A stretch of 36,819 bases of DNA from Phycisphaerales bacterium (GCA_014379385.1 JACMLW010000189.1:1-36819), one strand, 5' to 3'. Shown: positions 6,598 to 15,103, counted from the first letter of the stretch. Notes: generated by a model from the letters alone, not told the origin. Program-made: numbers and translations.

Positions 6598-8094
6598 ATG
6601 ACGCAGATCGCGACCACGAAGTCGGTTTCCGGGAGCATCGCGAGCACCAGCACACCGATCGGAGGATCGGGCGCGACGGCCGGGGCGGATCTGGTAAGCA
6701 ACAACGCCGTGCGGGCCGGGATCGACGCGATCGTGCGCGAGGTGCAGCGTCGGTCGGCGCGGGTGACGGATGTGCGCGGCCCGGTTGAGGGGCTGCGGGA
6801 GGGGTACGAGGCGCTGATGAAGCGGGCGGCCGATACGCGCGGGCGGGCGCTGCTGTATCCGTATCTTGGTTCGGGTGTGGGGAACGGCGCGCTCGTCGAA
6901 CTAGCGGATGGCTCGGTGAAGTGGGACATGATCTGCGGGATCGGGGTTCACTTCTTCGGGCACTCGGACCCGGAGTCGATCGGCGCGGCGCTCGAGGGCG
7001 GGCTGTCGGACATCATGCAGCACGGGAACCTGCAGGCGAACTTCGATGCGTACGAGTTCGCGGAGGTGCTGCTGGCGGAGGCGAAGAAGCACAGCCGGCT
7101 GAAGTACGCATACCTGAGCACGTCGGGGGCGATGGCGAACGAGAACGCGATAAAGGTGTGCTACCAGAAGCACGCGCCGGCGAGCCGCGTGATCGCGTTT
7201 AAGGACTGCTTCATGGGGCGGTCGGTGACGATGTCGCAGATCGGGGATGCGGCGGCGAACCGGATCGGGATCCCGCTCTCAACGCTGGTGGATTACGTGC
7301 CGTTCTACGACGAGGCGCTGGCTGCGAAGGACGGAATGGCGGCGGCGATCGAGGTGGGCGTGGGCAGACTGCGGGAACTCATCGAGAGGTACCCCAAGCA
7401 GCACGCGTGCTTCATCTTCGAGCTGGTGCAGGGGGAGGGCGGCTTCAACACGGCGCCGCGCGAGTTCTTCGTGGCGCTGATGGACCTGTGCAAGCAGCAC
7501 AGCATTGCGGTGTGGGACGACGAGATCCAGACGTTCGGGCGGACCGAGACGATGTTCGCGTACGAGAAGCTGGACCTCGGCGACTATGTGGATGTGTTCT
7601 GCGTGGGGAAGATGACGCAGGTGTGCGCGACGCTGTTCAGCGAGGAGTACAACCCAGGTCCGGGGCTGCTGTCGGGGACGTTCACGAGCACCACCTCAGC
7701 CTACAAGGTGGGGAAGCGGGTGATCGAGCGGCTGCGCGACGGCGCGTACTACGGGCCGAAGGGCTCGATCGCGCGGCACTTCGGGGAGTTCGGCAAGCAG
7801 GTGAAGGCGCTGGCCGCGAAGCATCCCGAGTGGTTCCCCAAGGTGGAGCCGGCGGTGCCGGATATCGTGGGTGGCACCGGCGGGATGATGCGGTTCACGC
7901 CGTTCGGGGGGAAGAAGGACCGCATCACCAAGCTGTGCCGGCACCTGTTTGATGAAGGCGTGATCACGTTTTACGCGGGGCACGGCCCATACCACGTGCG
8001 GATGCTGCCGCCGTTGGGCGTGTTTGATGCGAAGGACTGGCCGCGGGTGTTCGAGTGCGTGGAGCGGGGAATGGCGAAGGCCGCGGCGGAGTGA
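6598..8094 (+). CDS. Class III (ornithine-type) PLP aminotransferase, probable AstC role
   Basis: A 498-residue fold-type I aminotransferase. STSGAMANENAIKVCY is the phosphate-binding region, WDDEIQTFGRT (residues 306-316) holds the cofactor Asp (D308), and VGKMTQV contains the Schiff-base lysine K338. It is longer than usual AstC/ArgD enzymes (about 400 residues), with an N-terminal Ser/Thr/Gly-rich leader of about 35 residues and extra loops. AstC-type enzymes transfer the delta-amino group of N2-succinylornithine to 2-oxoglutarate. Placement beside AstA and AstD supports that role, but acetylornithine, lysine or GABA remain possible substrates. The ATG follows a repeat-rich gap. Confidence 0.85.
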   Translation: MTQIATTKSVSGSIASTSTPIGGSGATAGADLVSNNAVRAGIDAIVREVQRRSARVTDVRGPVEGLREGYEALMKRAADTRGRALLYPYLGSGVGNGALVELADGSVKWDMICGIGVHFFGHSDPESIGAALEGGLSDIMQHGNLQANFDAYEFAEVLLAEAKKHSRLKYAYLSTSGAMANENAIKVCYQKHAPASRVIAFKDCFMGRSVTMSQIGDAAANRIGIPLSTLVDYVPFYDEALAAKDGMAAAIEVGVGRLRELIERYPKQHACFIFELVQGEGGFNTAPREFFVALMDLCKQHSIAVWDDEIQTFGRTETMFAYEKLDLGDYVDVFCVGKMTQVCATLFSEEYNPGPGLLSGTFTSTTSAYKVGKRVIERLRDGAYYGPKGSIARHFGEFGKQVKALAAKHPEWFPKVEPAVPDIVGGTGGMMRFTPFGGKKDRITKLCRHLFDEGVITFYAGHGPYHVRMLPPLGVFDAKDWPRVFECVERGMAKAAAE

Positions 8095-8115
8095 GGCGGC
8101 GTGCCCCGTGTGCTG

Positions 8116-9315
8116 TCAGTGCGCGGCCGCGGTGGCGAAGTGGCGATCGATGGGGAAGGGGTTGTCGGCGCCGTCGAGCATCGCGGCGATGGCGAGCTGT
8201 GCGGTGCGGTAGGCCATTGACATGCCGTGACCGGTGAAGCCCCCGCAGAACCAGACGCGACCGGCACGGTCGGCCTCGTCCCCCCCGCCCCCCCCGATGG
8301 GTCCGACGAGTGGAAGGCCATCGGGGGAGAAGCCCATGGTGCCGGACCAGCGGGCGATGACCTCGAGCGGGTTGTCGCGATCGGCGCCGAGGATCTGCGC
8401 TGCGAAGCGCTCGATATCAGATTGGACGGCGGGCGTGGTGAGGTCTTCGTATCCGACCTCGTCGTGGGCGTGGTATGTACGGCAGCCGCCGACGACAATG
8501 GTTCCATCGAGGGTTTGACGGAAGTACTCGGAGCCGTGGTGGGCGTAGTAGGACGCGTCAAGGCGGCGGTTGCCGGGGCGGATAGCGAGCATCTGGCCGC
8601 GGCGGGGGGAGACGAGCGAGGCGAATGAGGGGAGCAGGAGCTGCGCGTAGGCGTTGGTGCAGATGAGGACGTGGGACGTGTGGATTGAGAAGTCGCTGGT
8701 GCGGACGGTGAGGTCGCGGCCGGATGGCGAGATTGCTAACGCCTCCTGATGCTCAAGGACGGGGTGCGCGAACTTGGAGGCGAGGTGCGCGACCAGCTCG
8801 ACGGGGTGGCAGGCGGCGTCATTGGGATTGACGAGGCCGCCGAGCGCGGCGTTGCGCTGCCACACGGTGTCGGTGCCGGAGGAGCGATCGACCCAGCCGG
8901 CGGCGAGGCCGTCTTCGTGCAGGAGGGTGAGGCTCTCGCGGAGCTGGTCGTGCTCTTCTTCGCTGATGGCGAGCAGGACAGAGGGGACGCGCTGGTAGTT
9001 GGGGAGCGACTCGATGCCCTCGGCGCGCAGACCGGCGAGGTTGTCTTCGGTGAGTTTCCAGAGGGCGCGGGCGGTGTCACGGCCGTAGGCACGGATGCCG
9101 GCGGCGTAGTTGTCGGCGGCGCCGCGCATGAGGAAGCCGGCGTTGCGTCCGCTGGCGCCGGAGCAGAGGCGGTCGCGATCAATGATGCGGACGTTCAGGC
9201 CGCGGCGCTCCAGGTGGAGCGCCGCGGACACGCCGCAGACGCCGGCGCCGACGACGAGGGCGTCGCAGACGATGGGCTCGGGCGAGGCGGACCGGCGCCA
9301 GTGGCTGGTGGTCAT
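8116..9315 (-). CDS. FAD-dependent amino-acid/amine oxidoreductase (DAO family)
   Basis: A 399-residue flavoenzyme of the D-amino-acid/glycine oxidase (DAO, PF01266) family. The dinucleotide motif VVGAGVCG lies at residues 21-28, followed by CSGASGRNAGFL. Near the C-terminus GFSPDGLPLVGPIG and CGGFTGHGMSMA close the FAD site, a pattern seen in gamma-glutamylputrescine oxidase and glycine-oxidase-like proteins. I start at the ATG at 9315. The frame continues to 9405, but through a GGCACGAAGG repeat. It lies on the opposite strand between the aminotransferase and AstA, so it is not in their operon but is conceivably linked to amine or amino-acid catabolism. The glycine codons at 8288-8295 form a C8 run on the + strand. 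Confidence 0.85.
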   Translation of the reverse strand: MTTSHWRRSASPEPIVCDALVVGAGVCGVSAALHLERRGLNVRIIDRDRLCSGASGRNAGFLMRGAADNYAAGIRAYGRDTARALWKLTEDNLAGLRAEGIESLPNYQRVPSVLLAISEEEHDQLRESLTLLHEDGLAAGWVDRSSGTDTVWQRNAALGGLVNPNDAACHPVELVAHLASKFAHPVLEHQEALAISPSGRDLTVRTSDFSIHTSHVLICTNAYAQLLLPSFASLVSPRRGQMLAIRPGNRRLDASYYAHHGSEYFRQTLDGTIVVGGCRTYHAHDEVGYEDLTTPAVQSDIERFAAQILGADRDNPLEVIARWSGTMGFSPDGLPLVGPIGGGGGDEADRAGRVWFCGGFTGHGMSMAYRTAQLAIAAMLDGADNPFPIDRHFATAAAH

Positions 9316-9366
9316 GGGGACAGAATACCGGGGCAAAGGCACGAAGGACGGAGGGACGAAGTGGCT

Positions 9367-9372
9367 TACAAT
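9367..9372 (+). promoter_or_regulatory. Possible -10 box (TACAAT) for astA-astD
   Basis: TACAAT matches five of the six consensus -10 bases and lies about 48 bases before the proposed GTG start of astA, in the only gap that could carry its promoter because the gene upstream runs the other way. No convincing -35 is seen. Confidence 0.3.
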
Positions 9373-9419
9373 GCGGCCGTGGGCATTGGGGGAAGCGGTT
9401 TCCAAGGAAGGGTGTGACC

Positions 9420-10724
9420 GTGTTTGTGATGCGACGAGCCCGGATCGAGGACGTTCCCACGCTGCTGAAGCTGGCGCGGATGGTTCATTTCATCAACCTG
9501 CCGGCGGATAAGGACATCATCTCGGACAAGATCCAGCGGAGCCGGGAGAGCTTTGGGCGGGCCGCGGCGATCGCGGGTGGGCAATCACTCGCGGAGAGCA
9601 AACGGACGACAGAGAGCTCGGAGCAGCGAGCCGAGTCGGCGAATGGCAAGAGGAGCGGAGGCGGGGGGGCGGGGCGGCGGAGCGTGGAGACAGGGATCGC
9701 GGCGGTGACGTCGCGTTCGGACCTGTTCATGTTCGTGCTGGAGGACGTGGACTCGGGGGGGGTGCTGGGGACGAGCCAGATCATCGCGCACATGGGGGGG
9801 CCGGGGGCGCCGAACGTATCGCTGCACCTGAGCACGAAGGAGATGTTCAGCACGTCGCTCCAGTTCGGAACCAAGCACGTGGTCGCGAAGCTGGTGCTGG
9901 ATGAGAGCGGACCGACGGAGATCGGAGGGCTGATCCTGCAGCCGTCGTACCGCGGGCACAAGCTGAAACTGGGGCGGTTCCTGAGCCTGGTGCGGTTCCA
10001 CGCGATGGGGCTGTACCGGCCGTTGTTCTCGGATCGGGTGCTGGCGGAGATGATGGCGCCGATCACGCTGGATGGGCGCAGCACGCTGTGGGAGTACCTG
10101 GGGCGGCGGTTCATCAATCTGAGCTACACGGAGGCGGACCGGTTCTGCCAGTACAGCAAGGAGTTCATGACGTCGCTGCTGCCGCGGGAGGAGATCTACC
10201 TCACGCTGCTGCCGCCCGAGGCGCGCGCGGTGGTGGGGCAAGTGGGGCCGGAGACGGTGCCGGCGAGGCGGATGCTGGAGAAGCTGGGGTTTGCGTATCT
10301 TGACAAGATCGATCCGTTCGACGGCGGGCCGCATCTGGAGGCGAAGACCGATGAGATCACGATCGTGCGCAATACGCGGACGCTCGAGCTGGGTGAGGCC
10401 GCGAGCGCCGCGGCGTGCGATGGGCACGGGATCGTGAGCGTGATCGACGCGGACGGGGAGTTCCGTTCGCTGGAGACGGCATACTGCGAGGAGCGGGGCG
10501 TGGTGCGGGTGATGAAGCAGGCGATGAAGGCGATCCGGATTGAGCCGGGGGCGAGGGTTGGACTGACGCCGATCGCGGCGCCGAATGGGGGGTCGCAGAA
10601 GCGGACGCGGGGCGGAGCGAGTGTGAACGGCAAGGCGCCGAAGGGAGCGCGAGGCGGGAAGACAAAGCGGTCGCGCAAGGCCGCGACTGCGACGGACATC
10701 GGTGGTGCGGGGGGTGAGGCGTGA
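9420..10724 (+). CDS. astA: Arginine/ornithine N-succinyltransferase
   Basis: 434 residues, AstA family (GNAT-like fold). It transfers succinyl from succinyl-CoA to the alpha-amino group of arginine or ornithine, the first step of the AST pathway. The family backbone is clear: VMRRARIEDVPTLLKLA at the N-terminus; the GGLILQPSYRGHKLKLGRFL acyl-CoA site; FSDRVLAEMMAP; SLLPREEIYLTLLPPEAR; VGQVGPETVPARRMLEKLGF and PFDGGPHLEAK. I chose the GTG at 9420: it aligns with the M1 of known AstA and has AAGGAAGG seven bases upstream (a GTG at 9414 and an ATG at 9429 are also in frame). Oddities are a low-complexity Ser/Glu/Gly insert at residues about 50-90 and a basic C-terminal tail of about 50 residues. 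Confidence 0.88.
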   Translation: MFVMRRARIEDVPTLLKLARMVHFINLPADKDIISDKIQRSRESFGRAAAIAGGQSLAESKRTTESSEQRAESANGKRSGGGGAGRRSVETGIAAVTSRSDLFMFVLEDVDSGGVLGTSQIIAHMGGPGAPNVSLHLSTKEMFSTSLQFGTKHVVAKLVLDESGPTEIGGLILQPSYRGHKLKLGRFLSLVRFHAMGLYRPLFSDRVLAEMMAPITLDGRSTLWEYLGRRFINLSYTEADRFCQYSKEFMTSLLPREEIYLTLLPPEARAVVGQVGPETVPARRMLEKLGFAYLDKIDPFDGGPHLEAKTDEITIVRNTRTLELGEAASAAACDGHGIVSVIDADGEFRSLETAYCEERGVVRVMKQAMKAIRIEPGARVGLTPIAAPNGGSQKRTRGGASVNGKAPKGARGGKTKRSRKAATATDIGGAGGEA

Positions 10725-12334
10725 GTGGTGCGGGGCGACCGCCGTCAAATCTGATCGGCGGGGAATGGGTAGGGCTGAAAAGCAGCGGAGGCGGGGAGGT
10801 GGTGCGGTCGCGCAACCCCGCGGACCCCGCGCGAGTCGTGTGGGAGGCGGCAACGAGCGCCGCGGCGGTGGATGAAGCGGTGAGCGCGGCACGGGCTGCG
10901 TTCCCGAAGTGGTCGGCGTGGTCAATGGAGCGGCGGGTCGCGGTCCTGCGGCGGTTCGCGCAGGTGTGCAAGGCGCGGGCCGAGGAGATAGCGGGGGTCA
11001 TCTGTGATGAGACGGGCAAGGTGATGTGGGAGTCGCGCGCCGAGGCGGGGCTGCTGGCGGGGAAGGTCGACATCACGCTCGAGGACGCGGCCAAGCCGGA
11101 GGCGGGGCTGCGTCGCGTCGCCGGCTACCAACTCAAGCTGTCGGATTCGCGGGCCGGGAAGTGCTGGTTCCGACCGCACGGCGTCATGGCGGTGTTGGGG
11201 CCGTTCAACTTCCCGGCGCATCTTCCCAATGGACACATCGTGCCGGCGCTGGCGATGGGGAACACGGTGGTGCTCAAGCCGAGCGACAAGGCTCCGGCGG
11301 TAGGGCAACTGCTCGCGGAGTTCTTTCACGAAGCGCTCGACGCTGAGGTCGCGCCGCCGGGTGTCGTGAATCTGGTGCAGGGCGCGGCCGCGGTGGCGGG
11401 GAAGCTCGCGGCGCATGATGACATCGACGGGGTGCTGTTCACCGGCTCATGGCCGGTAGGCCGGCGCATCATGGAAGCGAACCTGGATCGGCCGGGGCGG
11501 ATCCTGGCGCTGGAGATGGGCGGGAACAACGCCGCGGTCGTGATGCCGGATGCGGACCCGCGGCAGGCGGCGATCGAGATCGTGCGGTGCGCCTTCAACA
11601 CGACGGGGCAGCGCTGCACCTGCACGCGGCGGGCGATCATCCACCGGGATGTTGCGGAGAAGCTGATCCCGGCGATCTGCAAGGCCGCGACCCAGCTTGT
11701 GATCGGAGAGCCACGGGCGACGCACCCGGTGTTCATGGGGCCGATCATCTCGGAGGGGGCGCGGCGAGCGGTGCTGGAGGCGCAGACGGCTTTTGCAAAG
11801 GCGGGCGGGCAAGTGTTGGTCGAGTCAACGGAAGTGCAGGTAGGCGACAGGGGTGGGTTCTACCTGACACCGTCGGTGGTGCGGGTGGATCGGTTCACGC
11901 TGACGACCGGTGAGCAGCGCGCGGCGCGGGACGGCGTCAAGGCGGGCGGATCGTGCATGATCGATGATGCGGGGTGCGATGTGGAGGTGTTCGGGCCGCT
12001 GCTGCGGATCAGCGTGGCGGACTCCTTCGATGACGCCATCGAGCAAGCGAACGCGACACGGTTCGGGCTCGCGGCATCAATCTTTACGAAGGACCAGGCG
12101 GCGGCCGACCGGTTCCTGCGCGAGGCGCGGGCTGGATGCGTGAATGTGAACGCGGGGACGGCGGGGGCGAGCAGCAAGCTGCCGTTCGGCGGGCTAGGGC
12201 ACAGCGGGAACCATCGGCCGGCGGGGAGCTTTTCGCTGGACTACTGCGCGTACCCGGTGGCTGGTATGCTCGAATCCGGCCCGGCCGCGACGGTCGCGGA
12301 GGGGATGCGGTTCGACGACCAGTGGCTGAGGTGA
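10721..12334 (+). CDS. astD: N-succinylglutamate 5-semialdehyde dehydrogenase
   Basis: 537 residues, NAD(P)-dependent aldehyde dehydrogenase of the AstD type, oxidising N-succinylglutamate semialdehyde to N-succinylglutamate. GVMAVLGPFNFPAHLPNGHI is the AstD-like Rossmann start. VLFTGSWPVGRRI, LEMGGNNAAVV with general base E265, and GQRCTCTRR with catalytic C299 follow, and EVFGPLLRI and LPFGGLGHSGNHRP end the domain. It is about 45 residues longer than typical AstD. Part of the excess is an insert after residue 390 (TTGEQRAARDGVKAGG...). It starts with GTG overlapping the astA stop (GTGA), so the two are probably co-translated. Confidence 0.9.
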   Translation: MSGAGRPPSNLIGGEWVGLKSSGGGEVVRSRNPADPARVVWEAATSAAAVDEAVSAARAAFPKWSAWSMERRVAVLRRFAQVCKARAEEIAGVICDETGKVMWESRAEAGLLAGKVDITLEDAAKPEAGLRRVAGYQLKLSDSRAGKCWFRPHGVMAVLGPFNFPAHLPNGHIVPALAMGNTVVLKPSDKAPAVGQLLAEFFHEALDAEVAPPGVVNLVQGAAAVAGKLAAHDDIDGVLFTGSWPVGRRIMEANLDRPGRILALEMGGNNAAVVMPDADPRQAAIEIVRCAFNTTGQRCTCTRRAIIHRDVAEKLIPAICKAATQLVIGEPRATHPVFMGPIISEGARRAVLEAQTAFAKAGGQVLVESTEVQVGDRGGFYLTPSVVRVDRFTLTTGEQRAARDGVKAGGSCMIDDAGCDVEVFGPLLRISVADSFDDAIEQANATRFGLAASIFTKDQAAADRFLREARAGCVNVNAGTAGASSKLPFGGLGHSGNHRPAGSFSLDYCAYPVAGMLESGPAATVAEGMRFDDQWLR

Positions 12335-12396
12335 GGCGGCGCCTTATCAGCGGAGCGGTCGCGCAAGATCGACGCGGAACAACTCGGAGCCTGGGC

Positions 12397-13062
12397 ATGA
12401 TTCGCTTTGCGTGGGTGCCGGTGGCGGTGCGGCTGATCGGGCTGCTGGTGGCGGGGATGTCGATCGCGGGGTGTGTGAACGCGATCGCGACGGGGATCAC
12501 GTTCCCGATGGTGAACAACGCGGGGTTTCTGGCCAACTCGTGGCGCATGTGGCCGATGACGGGTTCGTTCGTGGGACTGGGGTTCGGGCTCTACCTGCTG
12601 CTGTCCGGTAGATGGATCGCTTCGCTGGTACTCCGTGGGATCGAAGCGGGGTGGGTACTTCCGGCGGTGCGGCTGGTCGGGCTCGTGATTGTCGGGTTGT
12701 CGATGGGGGGCTGCGCCAACTTCGTGATCAGGGGCGCGAAGGTCGACTGGAGCGGCACGCACTCGACGTGGCTGAAGCTGCTCGATCCGCTCACTGCGTC
12801 CGGCGCGGTGGTTGCATTTGCGGTTGGGGGCTCGCTGCTGCTGGGCGGGCGCGGGATTGGGCGTTGGCTTGCGCGGGGCGTGACGGAGCGGTGCCCGCGC
12901 TGCGGCTTCGATATCCGGGGAACTCCGGGGGGTGAATGCACGGAGTGCGGGTTCGGGTTGCGGGAGTCTGCTGTTGGTGGGATCGAACAAACTGGCGAAG
13001 CCGGGCCGCGAATCGACGTGCGGGCCCCTCGCGACATCGCGGGGCCTGGAGGGCTCGTATGA
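12397..13062 (+). CDS. Duplicated-TM membrane protein with zinc ribbon
   Basis: A 221-residue membrane protein with an internal duplication. VAVRLIGLLVAGMSIAGCVN, near the start, recurs as PAVRLVGLVIVGLSMGGCAN about 90 residues later, each followed by a second membrane span (LGFGLYLLLSGRWI and AVGGSLLLGGRGIGRWL). The C-terminal ribbon is CPRCGFDIRGTPGGECTECG. A tail of about 40 hydrophilic residues follows. The frame is open far upstream inside astD; the ATG at 12397 is the first that gives the membrane segment a normal N-terminus. Its stop overlaps the next start as ATGA. Function unknown. Confidence 0.7.
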   Translation: MIRFAWVPVAVRLIGLLVAGMSIAGCVNAIATGITFPMVNNAGFLANSWRMWPMTGSFVGLGFGLYLLLSGRWIASLVLRGIEAGWVLPAVRLVGLVIVGLSMGGCANFVIRGAKVDWSGTHSTWLKLLDPLTASGAVVAFAVGGSLLLGGRGIGRWLARGVTERCPRCGFDIRGTPGGECTECGFGLRESAVGGIEQTGEAGPRIDVRAPRDIAGPGGLV

Positions 13063-13436
13063 ACGAGCGAGGCTGGTTTACGTTGGCGGTGCGGATCTTC
13101 GGACTGGTGCTGACGGGCTACGGGATCGTCACGCTGATCCAGGCCCTTTCGTACTCGGTGTACAGCTACATCACGCCCACCACGTCGGGCGGGAACCCGG
13201 GCTACAACGTCTGGTGGTTCGTGAACTCGGGTGTCGCGGGCGCTCTCGAGCTTGGCTTTGGCGTCTACTTCGTGTTCGGGGCGTCGTGGTTGATCAACGC
13301 GCTCTGTCGGCAGGTAGTCGATTGGTGCGTGCTGTGCGGATACAGCCTGGTGGGGACGGCGCGCGACAGTGGCTGCCCTGAGTGTGGACACGAGCGCCGC
13401 CAAAGATCGACGGCGCAACCGGGAGTCAGCGCGTGA
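13059..13436 (+). CDS. Small membrane protein with zinc ribbon
   Basis: 125 residues. It is a single-module relative of the preceding protein: LAVRIFGLVLTGYGIVTLIQ near the N-terminus is a variant of the VRLxGL span, a second span reads LELGFGVYFVFGASWLI, and the ribbon is CVLCGYSLVG...CPECG. Its ATG lies in the stop of the previous gene and its TGA overlaps the GTG of the next, so three paralogues are coupled head to tail. Function unknown. Confidence 0.7.
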   Translation: MNERGWFTLAVRIFGLVLTGYGIVTLIQALSYSVYSYITPTTSGGNPGYNVWWFVNSGVAGALELGFGVYFVFGASWLINALCRQVVDWCVLCGYSLVGTARDSGCPECGHERRQRSTAQPGVSA

Positions 13437-13813
13437 AGACGGACCTTCGTGCGGTCGTGGTGATCTCGGTGCGGCTGGTTGGCCTTGCGATGCTGCTCTG
13501 GGCGAGCGGCGGCGTGCTGACGCTCGTGTTCGCGATCGGAACGGTGCTGGCAACAGGATCGCTGCTCGACGCGAACACGCTGTACACGGGCGTTGGAGCG
13601 GCGCTCTTCATCCTTGCCCAGCACGCGGGCGCGATCACATGGTTCGTGCTCGGGTTCTATCTGTTTGCGAAGGGACGCTGGGTGTTCGCGCGGATCTTCC
13701 GCGGCCTCGGGACGAACTGCTTCCGATGTGGGTACGACCTTGCGGGAATTCCGGGAGGGAAATGCCCGGAGTGCGGCGCACGGTTCGTGGCGCGCGAAGA
13801 CTCAGCCGCCTGA
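13433..13813 (+). CDS. Small membrane protein with zinc ribbon
   Basis: 126 residues starting at a GTG that overlaps the previous stop. VISVRLVGLAMLLWASGGVL is the first span, AITWFVLGFYLFAKGRWVF the second, then CFRCGYDLAGIPGGKCPECG with all four Cys. It is the third member of this coupled paralogue set. Its last 12 coding bases overlap the end of the convergent thioredoxin-like gene. Function unknown. Confidence 0.7.
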   Translation: MKTDLRAVVVISVRLVGLAMLLWASGGVLTLVFAIGTVLATGSLLDANTLYTGVGAALFILAQHAGAITWFVLGFYLFAKGRWVFARIFRGLGTNCFRCGYDLAGIPGGKCPECGARFVAREDSAA

Positions 13814-15103
13814 GGGTTGGGCGGGGGCGACCGGAAGCGGCTCGGGAGCCGCGAGCTTGAACTCGCGCAGGATCGCGTCGATCTTCTCGGCCTTCTTGGC
13901 GAGCGACTGCGCGGGGTGCAGGGCGCGGTGGCGGACGATGCCGGCGGGATCGATGATGACGACGTGGGGGATGCCACGGACTCCGTAGTCTGGGTTCGTG
14001 ACGGACTCGCGAGAGAAGAGTAGGGGCCACGTGATGGAATGAAGCTGCATGTACCCGCGCATGAGTTCGAACTCGTGCTGCTCGGAATCGGCCTTGGTGA
14101 TGCCGCCCTTGAGACCGACGACACTCCCCTGCGGGCTGCTGACGCCGACGACCGAGACGGGATAGTCCTCGTAACGCTCCTGCAGCTCTTTGACCGCGGG
14201 CAACGATTCGACACACGGCCCGCACCATGTGGCCCAGAAATCGAGTACAACTACGCGGCCCTTGAGGTCGGCGAGCGCGCGGATGGCCGGGTCGCTGCAC
14301 CAGAGGACAGTCAACTCAGGCGCGGGGTGATTGAGCAGCGTGCCCTTGATGTAGCGGCCGTCGAGGTAGTCTGCGGTGTTCGCGAGGGACTCGCGCGAAG
14401 GCTCGTCGGTTTCGGCTGCCGCGGCGCCGCGCGCGAGTTTCACGAGCTTGAGTCGCGTGGGTTCGAGCCCGGATTCGGTCGAGCCGGCGCCGGCACGCTG
14501 GAGCAGTTCGTAGTACGAGGTGTAGTCGGGCGCCAGCATCGGGGCGAAGTCTGGTGTAATCAGTTTGTCCAACTGGGCGAGGTCGTCGGCGAGGCGGGGA
14601 GCGAGCGGCCCCGCCTCCATGCTGACGATCCCGAGCACGCGGCTGGCGCCGCCCTGTTTCACGGCGGATTCGAGACCGGGGTGCGAGATCGTTTCACGCA
14701 GGATGGCGAGCTTGGCGGGCTCGTCGGCTGCCTCTCGCAGGCGGGTGCCGAGGAGGCGGACTGCCGCGGCGGCGCCGTCGGGGCCGCGATCGGGCAGACA
14801 GGAACGGAGGCGTGCCCAAGCGGCGTCGAGCTGTCCGGATTCGCTGAGGAGGCTGCCGTGGTCGGCGAGGCGCGCGATCTGCAGGCAGCTCAACTGGTTC
14901 ATGTCGAGCCCGGCCATAGCGCTCTTCGCGGCGGCAGCGACGGCGTCGTGGGTGGCGGCGCCGCCGGAAAAGACGGACTTGTACAGCTTGATCGCTTGAT
15001 CGATCTGAGCGTCGGTGGGGGGAGCGGCGAGGGCGGTTGCAGCGGAGATGAGCATCGCGATAGAGCAGCGCGCGATTCGAGAGACGAGGTAGGGATCGAA
15101 CAT
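13802..15103 (-). CDS. Exported TlpA/ResA-like thioredoxin-fold protein with long N-terminal domain
   Basis: 433 residues. The N-terminus (RIARCSIAMLISAATALAAP) looks like a Sec signal peptide. Residues about 30-250 form a helical, Ala-rich domain with no recognisable family. The C-terminal thioredoxin domain has LDFWATWCGPC with the redox pair C294/C297, and the cis-Pro region GVRGIPHVVIIDPAG, followed by a Pro-rich end. Such proteins reduce disulfides of cytochrome c or other exported proteins. The start is the ATG at 15103; the frame continues upstream without a plausible site. It is divergent from the ABC/SCO1 genes, which would fit a role in cytochrome maturation. Confidence 0.82.
   Translation of the reverse strand: MFDPYLVSRIARCSIAMLISAATALAAPPTDAQIDQAIKLYKSVFSGGAATHDAVAAAAKSAMAGLDMNQLSCLQIARLADHGSLLSESGQLDAAWARLRSCLPDRGPDGAAAAVRLLGTRLREAADEPAKLAILRETISHPGLESAVKQGGASRVLGIVSMEAGPLAPRLADDLAQLDKLITPDFAPMLAPDYTSYYELLQRAGAGSTESGLEPTRLKLVKLARGAAAAETDEPSRESLANTADYLDGRYIKGTLLNHPAPELTVLWCSDPAIRALADLKGRVVVLDFWATWCGPCVESLPAVKELQERYEDYPVSVVGVSSPQGSVVGLKGGITKADSEQHEFELMRGYMQLHSITWPLLFSRESVTNPDYGVRGIPHVVIIDPAGIVRHRALHPAQSLAKKAEKIDAILREFKLAAPEPLPVAPAQPSGG

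Noticed and set aside
8280-8295. C-runs in the oxidase gene as a frameshift
   Set aside because: The frame continues into the expected C-terminal FAD motifs, so the run is in phase.
9316-9405. N-terminal extension of the oxidase
   Set aside because: Translated from a GGCACGAAGG repeat; the Rossmann motif is at normal distance from the ATG at 9315.
9585-10925. Reverse-strand frame antisense to astA
   Set aside because: Shadow frame with Pro/Arg/His composition and no family features.
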